Assembly (NCBI RefSeq): GCF_964340395.1
Contig: NC_135567.1
Span: 468,383-532,382 of the forward strand
Length of the DNA stretch: 64,000 nt
Direction of reading: 5' to 3'
DNA from: Glandiceps talaboti
Taxonomy: Eukaryota > Hemichordata > Enteropneusta > Spengelidae
The notes below the pieces were generated by a model, which was not told where the DNA came from, did no database searches, and worked only from the letters and a program-made list of their open reading frames with translations. Below, in pieces: positions 49,005-60,043 of this stretch (within the stretch, counting starts at the first letter, position 1; every line of letters starts with the position of its first letter). Position numbers and translations under genes: made by a program.

Positions 49005-49440
49005 TTCTAAAAGAAGTTTAATAGCATCTTGACTGAAAGGTAGGGGAAAGCTTGAGCAGGGAATATGTGCATCTCTTATAGGGTGCTAGGGGTCTCCCCC
49101 TAGAAGCCCTGGAGGTTTTTTACTCTGAAAAGTCAATGTTGAGACTATTCAGACCCTTTTAGACAATAATTTCTAAGCTTTACAAGACTGCACCAACATG
49201 TAAATAGCAACTACATAGGGTTGAAATACTTTTGAAATATACTTTGATAGCATCTTGACAGTAAGAGGGGATGAACCTGAGACTGGGATATGTCCACCTC
49301 ATGGGGGGGGGGGGGTCCGAGGGGTCTCCCTCTCGAAGTCCTGGAGGATTTTTACACTTGAAGCCTTTACAGGGCAGCACCATCAAGTATCAGAAACTAT
49401 TCTTTATAACTTACAAAGGGTTGAAATATGGTCTTGAAAA
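49005..49440. repeat. ~220-bp poly-G repeat, two copies
   Basis: Each copy has GCATCTTGAC, a GGGATATGT...CACCTC block, a G tract, TAGGGGTCTCCC or AGGGGTCTCCC, CCCTGGAGG and a TTTACAAG or ACTTACAAAG end. Three more copies lie at 53225-53870. Confidence 0.8.
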
Positions 49441-49461
49441 GTTAAATGGCATCATTATACA

Positions 49462-51760
49462 TGTCACGAATTGATGTAAATTGTTCATCTAATAAATATA
49501 CTCATGAATTTATGTAAATTGTTCATCTAATAAATATAGTCATGAATTTATGTATATTGTTCATCTAATAAATATAGTCATGAATTTATGTGTATTGTTC
49601 AGCTAATAAATATAGTCATGAATTGATGTAAATTGTTCATCTAATAACTAGTCATGAATTGATGTATATTGTTCATCTAATAAATATAGTTATGAATGGA
49701 TGTAAATTGTTCATCTAATAAATATAGTCATGAATTGATGTATATTGTTCATCTAATAAATATAGTTATGAATGGATGTAAATTGTTCATCTAATAAATA
49801 TAGTCATGAATGTATATTGTTCATCTAATAAATATAGTCATGAATTGATGTATGTAAATTGTTCATCTAATAAATATAGTCATGAATTTATGTAAATTGT
49901 TCATCTAATAAATGTAGTTAAGAAATGATGTATATTGTTCATCTAATAAATATAGTCATGTATTTATGTAAATTGTTCATCTAATAAATAGTCATGAATT
50001 TGTGTAAATTGTTCATCTAATAAATATAGTCATGAATTGATGTATATTGTTCATCTAATAAATAGTCATGAATTTATGTAAATTGTTCATCTAATAAATA
50101 TAGTCATGAATTTATGTAAATTGTTCATCTAATAAATGTAGTTAAGAAATGATGTATATTGTTCATCTAATAAATAGTTATGAATTTATGTAACTTGTTC
50201 ATCTAATAAATATAGTCATGAATTTATGTAAATTGTTCATCTAATAAATGTAGTCATGAATTTATGTAAATTGTTCATCTAATAAATATAGTCATGAATT
50301 TATGTAAATTGTTCATCTAATAAATATAGTCATGAATTCGTGTAAATTGTTCATCTAATAAATATAGTCATGAATTGATGTAAATTGTTCATCTAATAAA
50401 TATAGTCATGAATTTATGTAAATTGTTCATCTAATAAATGTAGTCATGAATTTATGTAAATTGTTCATCTAATAAATATAGTCATGAATTTATGTAAATT
50501 GTTCATCTAATAAATGTAGTCATGAATTTATGTAAATTGTTCATCTAATAAATATAGTCATGAATTTATGTAAATTGTTCATCTAATAAATGTAGTCATG
50601 AATTTATGTAAATTGTTCATCTAATAAATGTAGTCATGAAATTATGTAAATTGTTCATCTAATAAATATAGTCACGAATTGATGCAAATTGTTCATCTAA
50701 TAAATATAATCATGAATTGATGTATATTGTTCATCTAATAAATATAGTCATGAATTGATGTATATTGTTCATCTAATAAATATAGTCATGAATTTATGTA
50801 TATTGTTCATCTAATAAATATAGTCATGAATTTATGTAAATTGTTCATCTAATAAATAGTCATGAATTGATGTAAATTGTTCATCTAATAAATATAGTCA
50901 TGAATTGATGTAAATTGTTCATCTAATAAATATAGTCATGAATTTATGTAAATTGTTCATCTAATAAATATAGTCATGAATTTATGTAAATTGTTCATCT
51001 AATAAATATAGTCATGAATTTATGTATATTGTTCATCTAATAAATATAGTCATGAATTTATGTAAATTGTTCATCTAATAAATAGTCATGAATTTATGTA
51101 AATTGTTCATCTAATAAATATAGTCATGAATTTATGTAACTTGTTCATCTAATAAATATAGTCATGAATTGATGTATATTGTTCATCCAATAAATATAGT
51201 CATGAATTTATGTAAATTGTTCAGCTAATAAATATAGTCATGAATTGATGTAAATTGTTCATCTAATAACTAGTCATGAATTGATGTATATTGTTCATCT
51301 AATAAATATAGTTATGAATGGATGTAAATTGTTCATCTAATAAATATAGTCATGAATTGATGTATATTGTTCATCTAATAAATATAGTCATGAATTGATG
51401 TTTATTGTTCATCTAATAACTAGTCATGAATTGATGTATATTGTTCATCTAATAAATATAGTTATGAATGGATGTAAATTGTTCATCTAATAAATATAGT
51501 CATGAATTGATGTATATTGTTCATCTAATAAATATAGTCATGAATTGATGTTTATTGTTCATCTAATAACTAGTTATGAATTGATGTATATTGTTCATCT
51601 AATAAATATAGTTATGAATGGATGTAAATTGGTCATCTAATAAATATAGTCATGAATTGATGTATATTGTTCATCTAATAAATATAGTTATGAATGGATG
51701 TAAATTGTTCATCTAATAAATATGGTCATGAATTGATGTATATGTTTCATCTAATAAATA
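49462..51760. repeat. 38-bp minisatellite, ~60 copies
   Basis: The unit reads ATTTATGTAAATTG, TTCATCTAATAAATATAGTC, ATGA. Frequent variants are GATGTA for TATGTA, TATATTG for TAAATTG and shortened ATAAATAGTC or ATAACTAGTC. Small blocks recur (for example near 49630-49740 and 51250-51370). Nearly every unit contains AATAAA. Confidence 0.96.
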
Positions 51761-51764
51761 TTCA

Positions 51765-52109
51765 TGTCTACCAAGAGCCATGATGCAATAGTGAAGCACC
51801 GAAAGAACTTTAATATAGATGAACCAATTTCAATTTGATGGTTCTTGGCAACCAAGTGAAAAATGATGTGAGGTGAAATCATGAAATGACTCTCTCAAGA
51901 ACCAAAGTTTATCAAAATATGTTTATTTCCTGGAGTGGTGTTGGCCTTTAAATGATCAAAACTGTGGCAACTGAGGTGATGTTTACAAAAATCAAAGAAA
52001 CAAACAAACAAACACGGACACTGACACAGACACACAGGACACAACTATAGAGAAAAAAATATATCAACGCATAAAGAAACTGGAATGACTACATGCGGAC
52101 CACTTATGC
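51765..52109. other. unique sequence, nothing recognised
   Basis: A CAAACAAACA run and CACAGACACACAGGACACA stretch lie near 51998-52040. No gene seen. Confidence 0.4.
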
Positions 52110-52560
52110 TATAGAGTGGCGGCTGTCATTCCACTTGTTTTACAGTGCAGTGGGTGTCATTCAACTAACTGAATGTAGAAAAGGGGGCGTCATTCCACTG
52201 TTTACATACTGTAAATGCTGTCATTCCAGTTCCAAAGCATTGGAAATGCTGTCATTCCACTTGTGCTATAGAGTGGCAGCTGTCATTCCACTTGTTTTAC
52301 AGTGCAGTGGGTGTCATTCAACTAACTGAATGTAGAAAAGGGGGCGTCATTCCACTGTTTACATACTGTAAATGCTGTCATTCCAGTTTCAAAGCATTGG
52401 AAATGCTGTCGTTCCACTTATGCTATAGAGTGGTGGCTGTCATTCCACTTGTTTTACAGTGCAGTGGGTGTCATTCAACTAACTGAGTACAGAAAAGGGT
52501 GTCATTCCACTGTTTACATACTGGAAATGCTGTCATTCATTTTCCGTCGTTCGGGTTGTC
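52110..52560. repeat. 157-bp tandem repeat, ~2.9 copies
   Basis: ATAGAGTGGCGGCTGTCATT-type phrases recur at 52111, 52268 and 52425. Each unit also contains several copies of TGTCATTCCA, suggesting internal sub-repetition. Copies are over 93% alike. The 78- and 64-codon open frames are repeat translations. Confidence 0.92.
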
Positions 52561-52564
52561 ATTC

Positions 52565-52744
52565 GTTTTAGTGTCACCCACACTTTGGACATAATTGACA
52601 AGGACATCGTAAGTCACCTTCACTTTGCTATCGAGGAACTTTGTCCACTCGATTCTGATGAAGGCTATAGAGCATATCTGCTTAAGTCACCCAACCGTCG
52701 TGGAAGGCCGTCCTTCAATATCCCTGAAAAACAATTAAGGTTCT
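52565..52744 (+). pseudogene. integrase-like protein N-terminal scrap
   Basis: An open frame of about 55 residues carries SDEGYRAYLL and RRGRPSFNIPEKQLRF. A GYR..., RGRP.F.I...QL pattern precedes the helix-turn-helix and integrase core of a large family of transposon-derived proteins in aquatic animals; I assign it from memory of that pattern. The similarity stops at 52744, where the R1a-type repeat (CCATTTGATATCCTGG) begins, so the helix-turn-helix and catalytic domain are missing. A remnant rather than a gene. Confidence 0.45.
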
Positions 52745-52990
52745 TAGGGGTAGACCATTTGATATCCTGGGGGGGGGGTGCTTGGAAGATTGGTGAGATT
52801 GGTGGAGAGTCATTATTTTTTTCCCTCCTGCTTGCCCGAGAATTATTTTTTTTCTCTTTCACCTATGCTGGTAACTTTTTTTTTCTTTGCTTCTTTGAGA
52901 TATCCGGATTTTTTTACGTCAATGTTGAACACCTACTTTTGTTGCCACAATTTTCTGTTTGGTTTTCGCACAGGATAATACAGAGAGTAA
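52745..52990 (+). repeat. dispersed repeat R1a, partial and diverged copy
   Basis: GTAGACCATTTGATATCCTG, a G8 tract and GCTTGGAAGATT match the start of R1a at 63506. After about 52800 only the purine/pyrimidine layout with TATCCGGATTTTTT remains. Confidence 0.6.
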
Positions 52991-53224
52991 AAAGATGCTG
53001 TTCTATCACACACAGATTTTATTTAGAAAACCACATATTTCATAAATGTTTGATTTTCAATTAAATAAACATCATTGACAGTTTTTATGCCATGGTATGA
53101 TGACATACTGAAAATACAAATCGGAAACTTGATTGTTGAGCTCAAACATTCAGATAGACCAGCTGGGGGGGGGGAGGGGGTGTCAGTGTTTTATACCATT
53201 GGGCCGACAAAAAGTCACTGACTC
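52991..53224. other. unique sequence with a G-tract
   Basis: A G8AG5 tract lies near 53164-53180 and AAAAAGTCACTGACTCCC near 53209. No gene recognised. Confidence 0.4.
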
Positions 53225-53870
53225 CCGTGAATAAAATTTCATAGCATCTGACAGTAAGTTGTAGAGGGAAGAGCTTTGAGACTGGGATATGTCCACCTCT
53301 TGTGTGAGTGTGTGTGGATGGGGGGGGGGGGGGTTCTAGGGGGTCTCTCCCTAGAAGCCCTGGAGGATTTTTACTTCTAAAGGCAATGTTTAGGCTATTC
53401 ACAGACACTTTCAGACAATAATTTGCAAGCTTTACAAGACAGCTCTAACATGTAAAAAGCAACTACGTGAGGTTGAAACATTTTTGAAATAAAGTTTCAT
53501 AGCATCTTGACACTAAGAGATGGAGGAAAGAACTTTGATTTGAGACTGGAACATGTCTACCTCTTATGGGGGAGGGGGTTCTAGGGGATCTCCCCCTAGA
53601 AGCCCTGGGGAATTTTACTCTTAAAGCCAATTTTCAGGCTATTAAGAGACACTTTCAGACAATAATTTACAAACTTTACAAGACAGCTCTAACATGTGAA
53701 AAGCAACTACGTGAGGTTGAAAAAAATTTTGAAATAAAGTTTCATAGCATCTTGATAGTAAGAGGTGGAGGGAAGAACTTTGATTTGAGGCTTGGACATG
53801 TCTACCTCTTATGGGGGGGGGGGTCCTAGGGGACTCCCCTAGAAGCTTTTGAAGTTTTTTTTTACCAATT
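53225..53870. repeat. ~240-bp poly-G repeat, three tandem copies
   Basis: Each unit has TTTCATAGCATCTTGA, AGAGGTGGAGGGAAGAACTT, TGTCTACCTCTTATGGGG, a G tract, CTCCCCCTAGAAGCC, then CAGACAATAATTTACAAGCT, TTTACAAGACAGCTCTAACA and AAAGCAACTACGTGAGGTTG. Related to 49005-49440. Confidence 0.88.
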
Positions 53871-54264
53871 TTGGTGAATCTTATTGTTGGTTTAACGAAT
53901 GAGTGGGGAGATGGCGGAGTCCAGGGGGGTTTCCCCCTGGCAGATCTGACGTTTTTTGTTTCTATTTAGGCATTTTTTAGGTTATTCATAGCCTCTGAGA
54001 TATATATTGCCAAGCTTCGAAAAGCTAAAGTAAATATAACTTTTAAAATAAGTTTTCCATGTTATAAAAGTGGGCCAGTAACATTGGTATAGGGGCATTG
54101 ATATTGCATGAATAGTAAAGTTACTGATGTGTTAGAGCACTTTAGGAGGTCATACCTAGTGTACAATAGAAACTTGAATTTGAGTTGTGGTGTCGATACA
54201 TGTAGTGTTTGAAATAGGAAGTATATCATCCCTTTTGACAAATTCATACTGAATAGACTAGAAT
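53871..54264. other. unique sequence, nothing recognised
   Basis: Contains another CCAGGGGGGTTTCCCCCTGG palindrome-like patch near 53920-53940, probably a decayed unit of the poly-G repeat. No gene seen. Confidence 0.4.
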
Positions 54265-54425
54265 AATTTTGCCCCAAAGTGCAAGATAAGTGAAGCACTG
54301 ATTGTGAAACAGCCAAACACTTACATGGCATGTTCTGTAACTAGTGTGGTAGCTAGGTAATACATGTATTATATGTATGATTTTATGTATAGTTATGTTT
54401 GAACCCTTACATGAAGTAATATTTA
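54265..54425 (+). repeat. dispersed repeat R1b, copy B
   Basis: CCCCAAAGTGCAAGATAAGT, CATGGCATGTTCTGTAACTA, TAGGTAATACATGTATTATA and ACATGAAGTAATATT match copies A (14990) and C (63800). Confidence 0.85.
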
Positions 54426-54470
54426 AACAATTTATGAAAGAAACAGAGACAAGAGCAAATAAATAAATAA

Positions 54471-54589
<119 letters not shown>

Positions 54590-54590
<1 letters not shown>

Positions 54591-54655
54591 TCCATTTGGC
54601 ATCTTTTTTTCCCGAAATCTTCCAAGCTCCCCCCCCCCCGATATCAAATGGTCCA
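54590..54655 (-). repeat. dispersed repeat R1a, partial copy B
   Basis: CTCCATTTGGCATCTTTTTT, CCGAAATCTTCCAAGC, a C11 tract and GATATCAAATGGTCCACCCC are the reverse complement of the start of copy C at 63506. Confidence 0.85.
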
Positions 54656-54684
54656 CCCCTTACACCCAGGCAGAGAAATATTTA

Positions 54685-54915
54685 GTCTGTAACGTACGCC
54701 GTGACGGGCGCCCTCAAACATCGGCCAACCTCTAACACAGGAGGCCGGTGAGGGCGATACGCCACGGCGTATCTTAGGGTGCGTTTGGGCGCACTGTTCG
54801 CGACACGAGAACCGTCGTCGGGGGCAGGCTTCCGAGTACACGCGAAAGCCCTTTGCAACACTCGTCGCCCAAACGACTTTAGCCTCGCTCTGGTGCGTAC
54901 ACAAAGATGGCAGTG
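54685..54915. other. small GC-rich island with stem-loop
   Basis: About 230 bases are clearly GC-richer than the surroundings and rich in CpG. TACGCCGTGACGGGCGCCCTC (first 20 bases from about 54694) pairs with GAGGGCGATACGCCACGGCG near 54750, and CGGCC/GGCCG sequences inside can also pair. Two minus-strand open frames (86-87 codons) follow from low stop density; neither is recognised. It could be a CpG-island promoter or a structured transposon end. Confidence 0.4.
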
Positions 54916-54954
54916 TTGATGCATATGGGGGCCCGTTCTGGTCACAATTATGTA

Positions 54955-55232
54955 AAATGTGCTAGAATTAATATAATGTAGTCTAGAATTAATTTTTATA
55001 ATGACAGCAATTAATATTATACACTCCTTGAATTAATTAAATGTGTTTTGATTAATTTCATGTCGAATAGAATCAATTTTTATATTAACTGCAATTAATA
55101 TTATGTATTCCTTGAATTAATTAAATGTGTTTCCGATTAATTTTATATACTGGTCTTAATTTTATGTAGTCTAGAATTAATTTTATGCATTCCTGAAATT
55201 AATTTCATGTTGTCTAGTATTAATTTTGCAAT
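54955..55232. repeat. degenerate ATTAATT-rich ~25-bp repeat
   Basis: About ten imperfect units with AGAATTAATTTTATGTAGTC or TTGAATTAATTAAATGTGTT themes. The AATTAATT core is self-complementary. Confidence 0.75.
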
Positions 55233-55235
55233 AGT

Positions 55236-55290
55236 TTTGGTAGTACTGGAACTCTTTCTTGGTTCAAGAAAGAGTTCCAGTACTACCAAA
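55236..55290. mobile_element. fold-back of two hammerhead-element tails
   Basis: TTGGTAGTACTGGAACTCTT (from 55237) plus TCTTG is a perfect inverted copy of CAAGA plus AAGAGTTCCAGTACTACCAA (to 55289), with only GTT between the arms. Each arm is the tail seen next to the ribozyme at 15295-15327. The ribozyme core is absent. The right copy runs into a TATATA tract as at 15 kb. Confidence 0.85.
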
Positions 55291-55453
55291 TATATATATA
55301 TCAGGAGAAAATTACAACATTTATATATAATAGCATTTCTGGTTATGTTGAAATCATTTTTTGGGGGGAAAAAGTGCCAATGGTACCGCTTTGCATGTAT
55401 CTATATGGATCAGTGTATGTGGCCACTTTCAATTTAAAAAAAAATGAAAAAAA

Positions 55454-55454
<1 letters not shown>

Positions 55455-55499
<45 letters not shown>

Positions 55500-55515
55500 G
55501 GTATATATATATCCA
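55455..55515. repeat. (TA)n microsatellite
   Basis: About 20 TA units, then ACCGGTATATATATA. Confidence 0.95.
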
Positions 55516-55595
55516 TGGAGGTACTAGGTAAAACCATATATTCTTTCCTAAACTATACGACAAGATGGCTCTCATCAATCGAACAGTTCATATCT

Positions 55596-55623
55596 TTGCA
55601 CAACCACAACCACAACCACAACC

Positions 55624-55667
<44 letters not shown>

Positions 55668-55672
55668 AATAA
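55596..55672. repeat. (ACAACC)n(AAC)n(AAT)n microsatellite
   Basis: CACAAC-type hexamers pass into AAC and then AAT trinucleotides. The poly-Asn frame is artefactual. Confidence 0.95.
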
Positions 55673-56479
55673 TAAAAAATACACTTGACCCTGATGTGAT
55701 ATCAATATTACGATACGCCATGGTTGTTACATGTCATGACATACACAAGCCATTAACGGTCCAAGTGCAACAAACCCGCGGGCTTGCCTGACGAAAACGG
55801 GTGTCATAAAGGTTGTTTGCATCTCTAAAGCTGTTTGTAGTGTTACTTATAATAGCCTAATAAATTGATAACAACTGATATAAGACGGAGATAAGGTTTG
55901 CCTCAATGGACCCACTCCTTAGAAATGATCTTACGCTGTGAACTACACTGTTTACTTGTGTTATGTAAGAGCCCATCATCACATGTGTAAATATTGGTAC
56001 TCTTTGATAACAAGTGGACTTGCTTCTTTAATGGCTTGTCCCAGTAATGTAACGTAACTATAAATTAAGATAACAGCTGCTCTGTCTATATATTAAAACT
56101 TCAAAGACGCGCAGCCGTCAAAGTTTCCTTACCCCGGTACTATACTAATCGAGGTATTTAAATTTTTAATGCCATGAAACTTGGAAACTTGATTATGATC
56201 ATCAATTTCAGCTGAAGGTATATCAGTTATAGATCGAGCTGTAGCCCTGCTCGCATACGGAGTAAGTCATCCCTTCGCGTGCACCGTCTGCAAGCAGGAC
56301 TACAATATTGCACCTTGTTTTCATTTATAATTTACAATACTTTTTTTATATATTTTATTTTGTGTTAGTTACTGTCACTAAACATTTTTCGTTTTACTTC
56401 TTTATTTTCGTATGGGATTTACATAAATCACAACGACATCGACGGAGCGAAACCGCTACAGCTACTAGTATGTAAATTT
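55673..56479. other. unique sequence, nothing recognised
   Basis: No gene recognised. About 56325-56420 resembles 24190-24300 (an old dispersed repeat). CTGCAAGCAGGACTAC at 56289-56304 is similar to 29720-29740. Confidence 0.4.
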
Positions 56480-56975
56480 AGTTTTGACTTGGAATTTCAA
56501 ATTTACTTGAATTGAAGAGTGATTAGCAAATCAGGAAATAAGGATTGCTCTTTGAAAACAAAAGTTTTGTTCATAGTATTATATTTTGTTCTTGAAAAAC
56601 AAAAGTTTAATACAGAATATGCAAAAATTTGTTCTTGGGATGTAAATTTTTTGTACAGAGTATTAAAAGATATACACTAAAAAATAAAAGATTCCTTTCA
56701 AGAATTAGAAGTTGTTCTTACGAAACAAAAGTTTTGTTTCAAAGAATTAAAAGTTTACTCATGAAAAAGAAATGTTTCAAGAATTAAAAGTTCGTTCTTT
56801 GGGAAAAAGCTTTATTCAAAAAATTAAAAGTGTGTTCTTTGGAAGGAAAGGTTTTATTCAAAGAATTAATAGTTTACTCTCGAGAATTCAAAGTTCATTC
56901 TTTGGAAAGTAAAGTTTAGTTCAAAGAATTAAAAGTGTGTGCTTTAGAAGGAAAAGTTGACCAAAGAATTAAGAT
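56480..56975. repeat. degenerate AAAGTTTTGTTCAAAGAATT repeat
   Basis: A dozen or so loose units, 30-45 bases long, combine AAAGTTTTGTTC, AAAGAATTAAAAGT and GTTCTTTGGAA. Unit length is irregular, so it is an old or fast-diverging array. Confidence 0.7.
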
Positions 56976-57315
56976 TTTGTATTGTCGCCTAGGGGCCGCC
57001 GTATGTTTCATTGTTTTTCCCCAAATAAATAATGGTAACCTTTAATTTACCTTTAAGGGTCTAAAAACCAGTAATGTAAGGCCTAATAAAAAAGTTCTGT
57101 ATGGCAAAGGAGCATACCTACAGAGCAACAAGTAGGTGTCCATTATAGACATGTTGTAAGTAGTTGTTTTACTCTGCTCTGTATGGCAAAGTACCATAAC
57201 TACAGATACGTGGTATTGTGGTATTTTAATCACCGTTACACTAAAGTTAATTGTTTTTGCAAAGGAATTATCATGAACACAGTACCGAATTCGACCTGGG
57301 ATTCGATCACAGATC
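56976..57315. other. unique sequence, no supported gene
   Basis: A duplicated phrase, CTGTATGGCAAAG (57098 and 57180), is visible. The 136-codon minus-strand frame at 57042-57452 is unrecognised and overlaps a plus-strand frame. Confidence 0.4.
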
Positions 57316-57795
57316 ATGGCACCGCTTGGCAGTCTATGTTTTGGGCACGCAAACATGAACACTGCCCCATATCTGAGACACTTCTGTGCTCCAGGTAATA
57401 CATGTACCATATTTACGTTTAAACAACACCCAGATTTCATGGAAAGTGTCATCTACTTTGAACTAAGCGCTGGGGAAAAACTATTAATGAGATATTTGTA
57501 CCGACGATATTCAAGTAATTTTGTAACATCTGGAATGATGGAATGTCGTTCATCGGGCTATGCTAATTTCAAAGAATTGTGCACGAGTACTCAGATTACT
57601 ACCAAACAGCTGTCGGATGGTACACATAATAATCTTTCTGTCTTTCGCCAAGTATATAGACAAAACAAAGAAACTAGAATCCCAGCTTGGGGTGTTTTAG
57701 GTCCGTGTATTTTTTTCTTTCCATTTTGTAATGGTTTGAAACAATCTATTTATTTCAAATTTCAAACCCCTTGTGGTCGATATGAATTATATTAG
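57316..57795 (+). CDS. unrecognised 159-codon open frame, doubtful
   Basis: This is the longest non-repetitive open frame on the plus strand. It has mixed composition (YFELSAGEKLLMRYLYRRY near residue 47, IPAWGVLGPCIFFFPFCNGL near residue 122) and no family I recognise. There is one internal hydrophobic stretch. A frame of this length is about what chance allows in 64 kb of AT-rich DNA, and a minus-strand frame overlaps it. Reported because it is the only such frame, not because function is evident. Confidence 0.15.
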   Translation: MAPLGSLCFGHANMNTAPYLRHFCAPGNTCTIFTFKQHPDFMESVIYFELSAGEKLLMRYLYRRYSSNFVTSGMMECRSSGYANFKELCTSTQITTKQLSDGTHNNLSVFRQVYRQNKETRIPAWGVLGPCIFFFPFCNGLKQSIYFKFQTPCGRYELY

Positions 57796-58112
57796 CATCG
57801 ACACTCACAACTTTGGCTTTAATCAAAATGTGATATCAAAACCCCCAGTAGAGTTTCATAAATGGAGATTTATGTTTGAAGATTTTGTCTCTATTTTATG
57901 CAGTGCATTTCGTGAAAGCGAACTGTAACAAACTTACATTCTCTGATAAAGAGGGAGCGTGGTCCTAATATATAATAGTAATTTGGTCAATGGTTGTGTT
58001 CGTATTTCTTAACAATCGCACCATTTTATTAAATTTTAGTAAATTGTAATACGTTGCCAATTCTGAAAATTCGCAATTCATTGTCAATGGCAATTAGTAA
58101 ATAAACACCACC
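57796..58112. other. unique AT-rich sequence, nothing recognised
   Basis: No gene or repeat recognised. Confidence 0.4.
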
Positions 58113-58168
58113 ATACATACATACATACATACATACATACATACATGTACATACATACATACATACAT

Positions 58169-58205
<37 letters not shown>

Positions 58206-58210
58206 TACAT

Positions 58211-58242
<32 letters not shown>

Positions 58243-58317
58243 GCACACACACACACATACATACATACATACATACATACATACATACATACATACATAC
58301 ATACATACATACATACA
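58113..58317. repeat. (ATAC)n/(AC)n compound microsatellite
   Basis: ATAC tetranucleotides with two internal AC blocks. Tyr/His/Cys-Met frames on both strands are artefacts. Confidence 0.97.
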
Positions 58318-58569
58318 ATTCAAGCAATAATATTATATATGTAGTGTTCTCTTCATAAAGGTAGGGAAACACCAGTTTATTACAACATGTCCTTGTGACG
58401 CATATTGCATGCAAAGCCTGTTTTGATTAAATCTTAATTTCATTTTCACGTGTTTATTGGATGGATTGCCTTCATTTTATATTAACAACCAGTTGTACAT
58501 TTTGAGAAGCAGTTCACCATTCCACGAAGTGGTGACAAAAGAAACGATACACAAACCTAAAACAAGTCA
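58318..58569. other. unique sequence, nothing recognised
   Basis: Nothing recognised; borders the 42-bp minisatellite. Confidence 0.4.
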
Positions 58570-58945
58570 ATGGATGTCTGTGACAAAAACAATAGACTAC
58601 CCTTGACTACAATGGATGTCTGTGACAAAAACAATAGACTACCCTTGACTACAATGGATGTCTGTGACAAAAACAATAGACTACCCTTGACTACAATGGA
58701 TGTCTGTGACAAAAACAATAGACTACCCTTGACTACAATGGATGTCTGTGACAAAAACAATAGACTACCCTTGACTACAATGGATGTCTGTGACAAAAAC
58801 AATAGACTACCCTTGACTACAATGGATGTTTGTGACAAAAACAATAGACTACCCTTGACTACAATGGATGTCTGTGACAAAAACAATAGACTACCCTTGA
58901 CTACAATGGATGTCTGTGACAAAAACAATAGACTACCCTTGACTA
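58570..58945. repeat. 42-bp minisatellite, nine near-identical copies
   Basis: The unit combines ATGGATGTCTGTGACAAAAA and CAATAGACTACCCTTGACTA plus CA. Only one base differs among copies (a T near 58829). Because 42 is 14 codons, both strands are open (MDVCDKNNRLPLTT on plus). The plus frame continues to 59049, but its non-repeat end passes through a G12 tract and looks non-coding. Confidence 0.97.
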
Positions 58946-59944
58946 TCCTCCCTACCCATCGAACAATATACACAATCGGACCACAAAATTTGTCAGTCGG
59001 GGGGGGGGGGGGTGTCTGTGTACGACAAGTAATTGTCCCATCAACGTGATCACATAACCGGAAAAGTAATAACGAACGTCACATATTGGCTCTAACCATA
59101 GACCCTCCACATGCTCTAACATACCACCCTTTCCCACCATGAGTTAAGAACATAATATACCGTATTTTAATATCTTACGTTCTAATACGGTAGCCAGTTC
59201 ATTATTTCCTGAAGCAACTTTAACAGCTTGGCGTCGTAATACCAATCTTAGAGGTACAATTGTATGTTGGTCCATACACAACAACAATGATTGGTTCATT
59301 TCCATGCGATTGTACTCGATGTGGTACATGTTGGTTTATTGTAAATACCACAGATAAGTAATACTTGTTACTTGTCTGTGTTAATACTAAACATGTTTTT
59401 GACTCTAAAGAACTGTATGGCTGTTAAAAGCAGATCTAATTGTATTAGTACTAACGTTGTTTATTGCATTACATGCCAGAAATGTGTTGTTTTTTAAAAT
59501 ATAGATTCGACTCTTTTTGGTGATCGTTTTTTGTGCAACATCTCCGTCTCAATAGACAAAAGAATCGTATCTATCCTGTAGCTGTGCATTAAATAGCTAA
59601 CGATCACAGTTTATTAGTTATGTCTATTTCAGTTATTTGTAAGTTTCATGTGACGAGGATCGATTGAGGTTGAGAGAAGATGGAATAGTTTCCCATCTCT
59701 AAACCCCATGGCATTAATTTATTATTTACATCATTCCCTTTGTGCAAATGGCTTTTAGATTTTTTTTTCAACTATTTTACCGGTTATTAGAACTTGCGGG
59801 TGTTCAGTCTATGCCACAACAGAAAGATGTATTGCCAGTGATGACCTACTTATGCTTGGTATCCGTTGTGGTAGAGTATTTATTTGAAACGTCAGGATCG
59901 AATTTATTTTTTCAGGATTGTTTTTCTCGTTACCTTTGTACCCC
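58946..59944. other. unique AT-rich sequence, no supported gene
   Basis: A G12 tract lies near 59000. The short frames on both strands are unrecognised. Confidence 0.4.
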
Positions 59945-60010
59945 GATGTATGTATGTATGTATGTATGTATGTATGTATGTATGTATGTATGTATGTATG
60001 TATGTGTGTA

Positions 60011-60043
<33 letters not shown>

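Noticed and set aside
49462-51760. CRISPR-like 38-bp periodicity
   Set aside because: Whole unit is repeated; there are no spacers.
57042-57452. 136-codon minus-strand frame
   Set aside because: Overlaps a longer plus-strand frame, no recognised domain, and its length is within what chance gives in AT-rich DNA.
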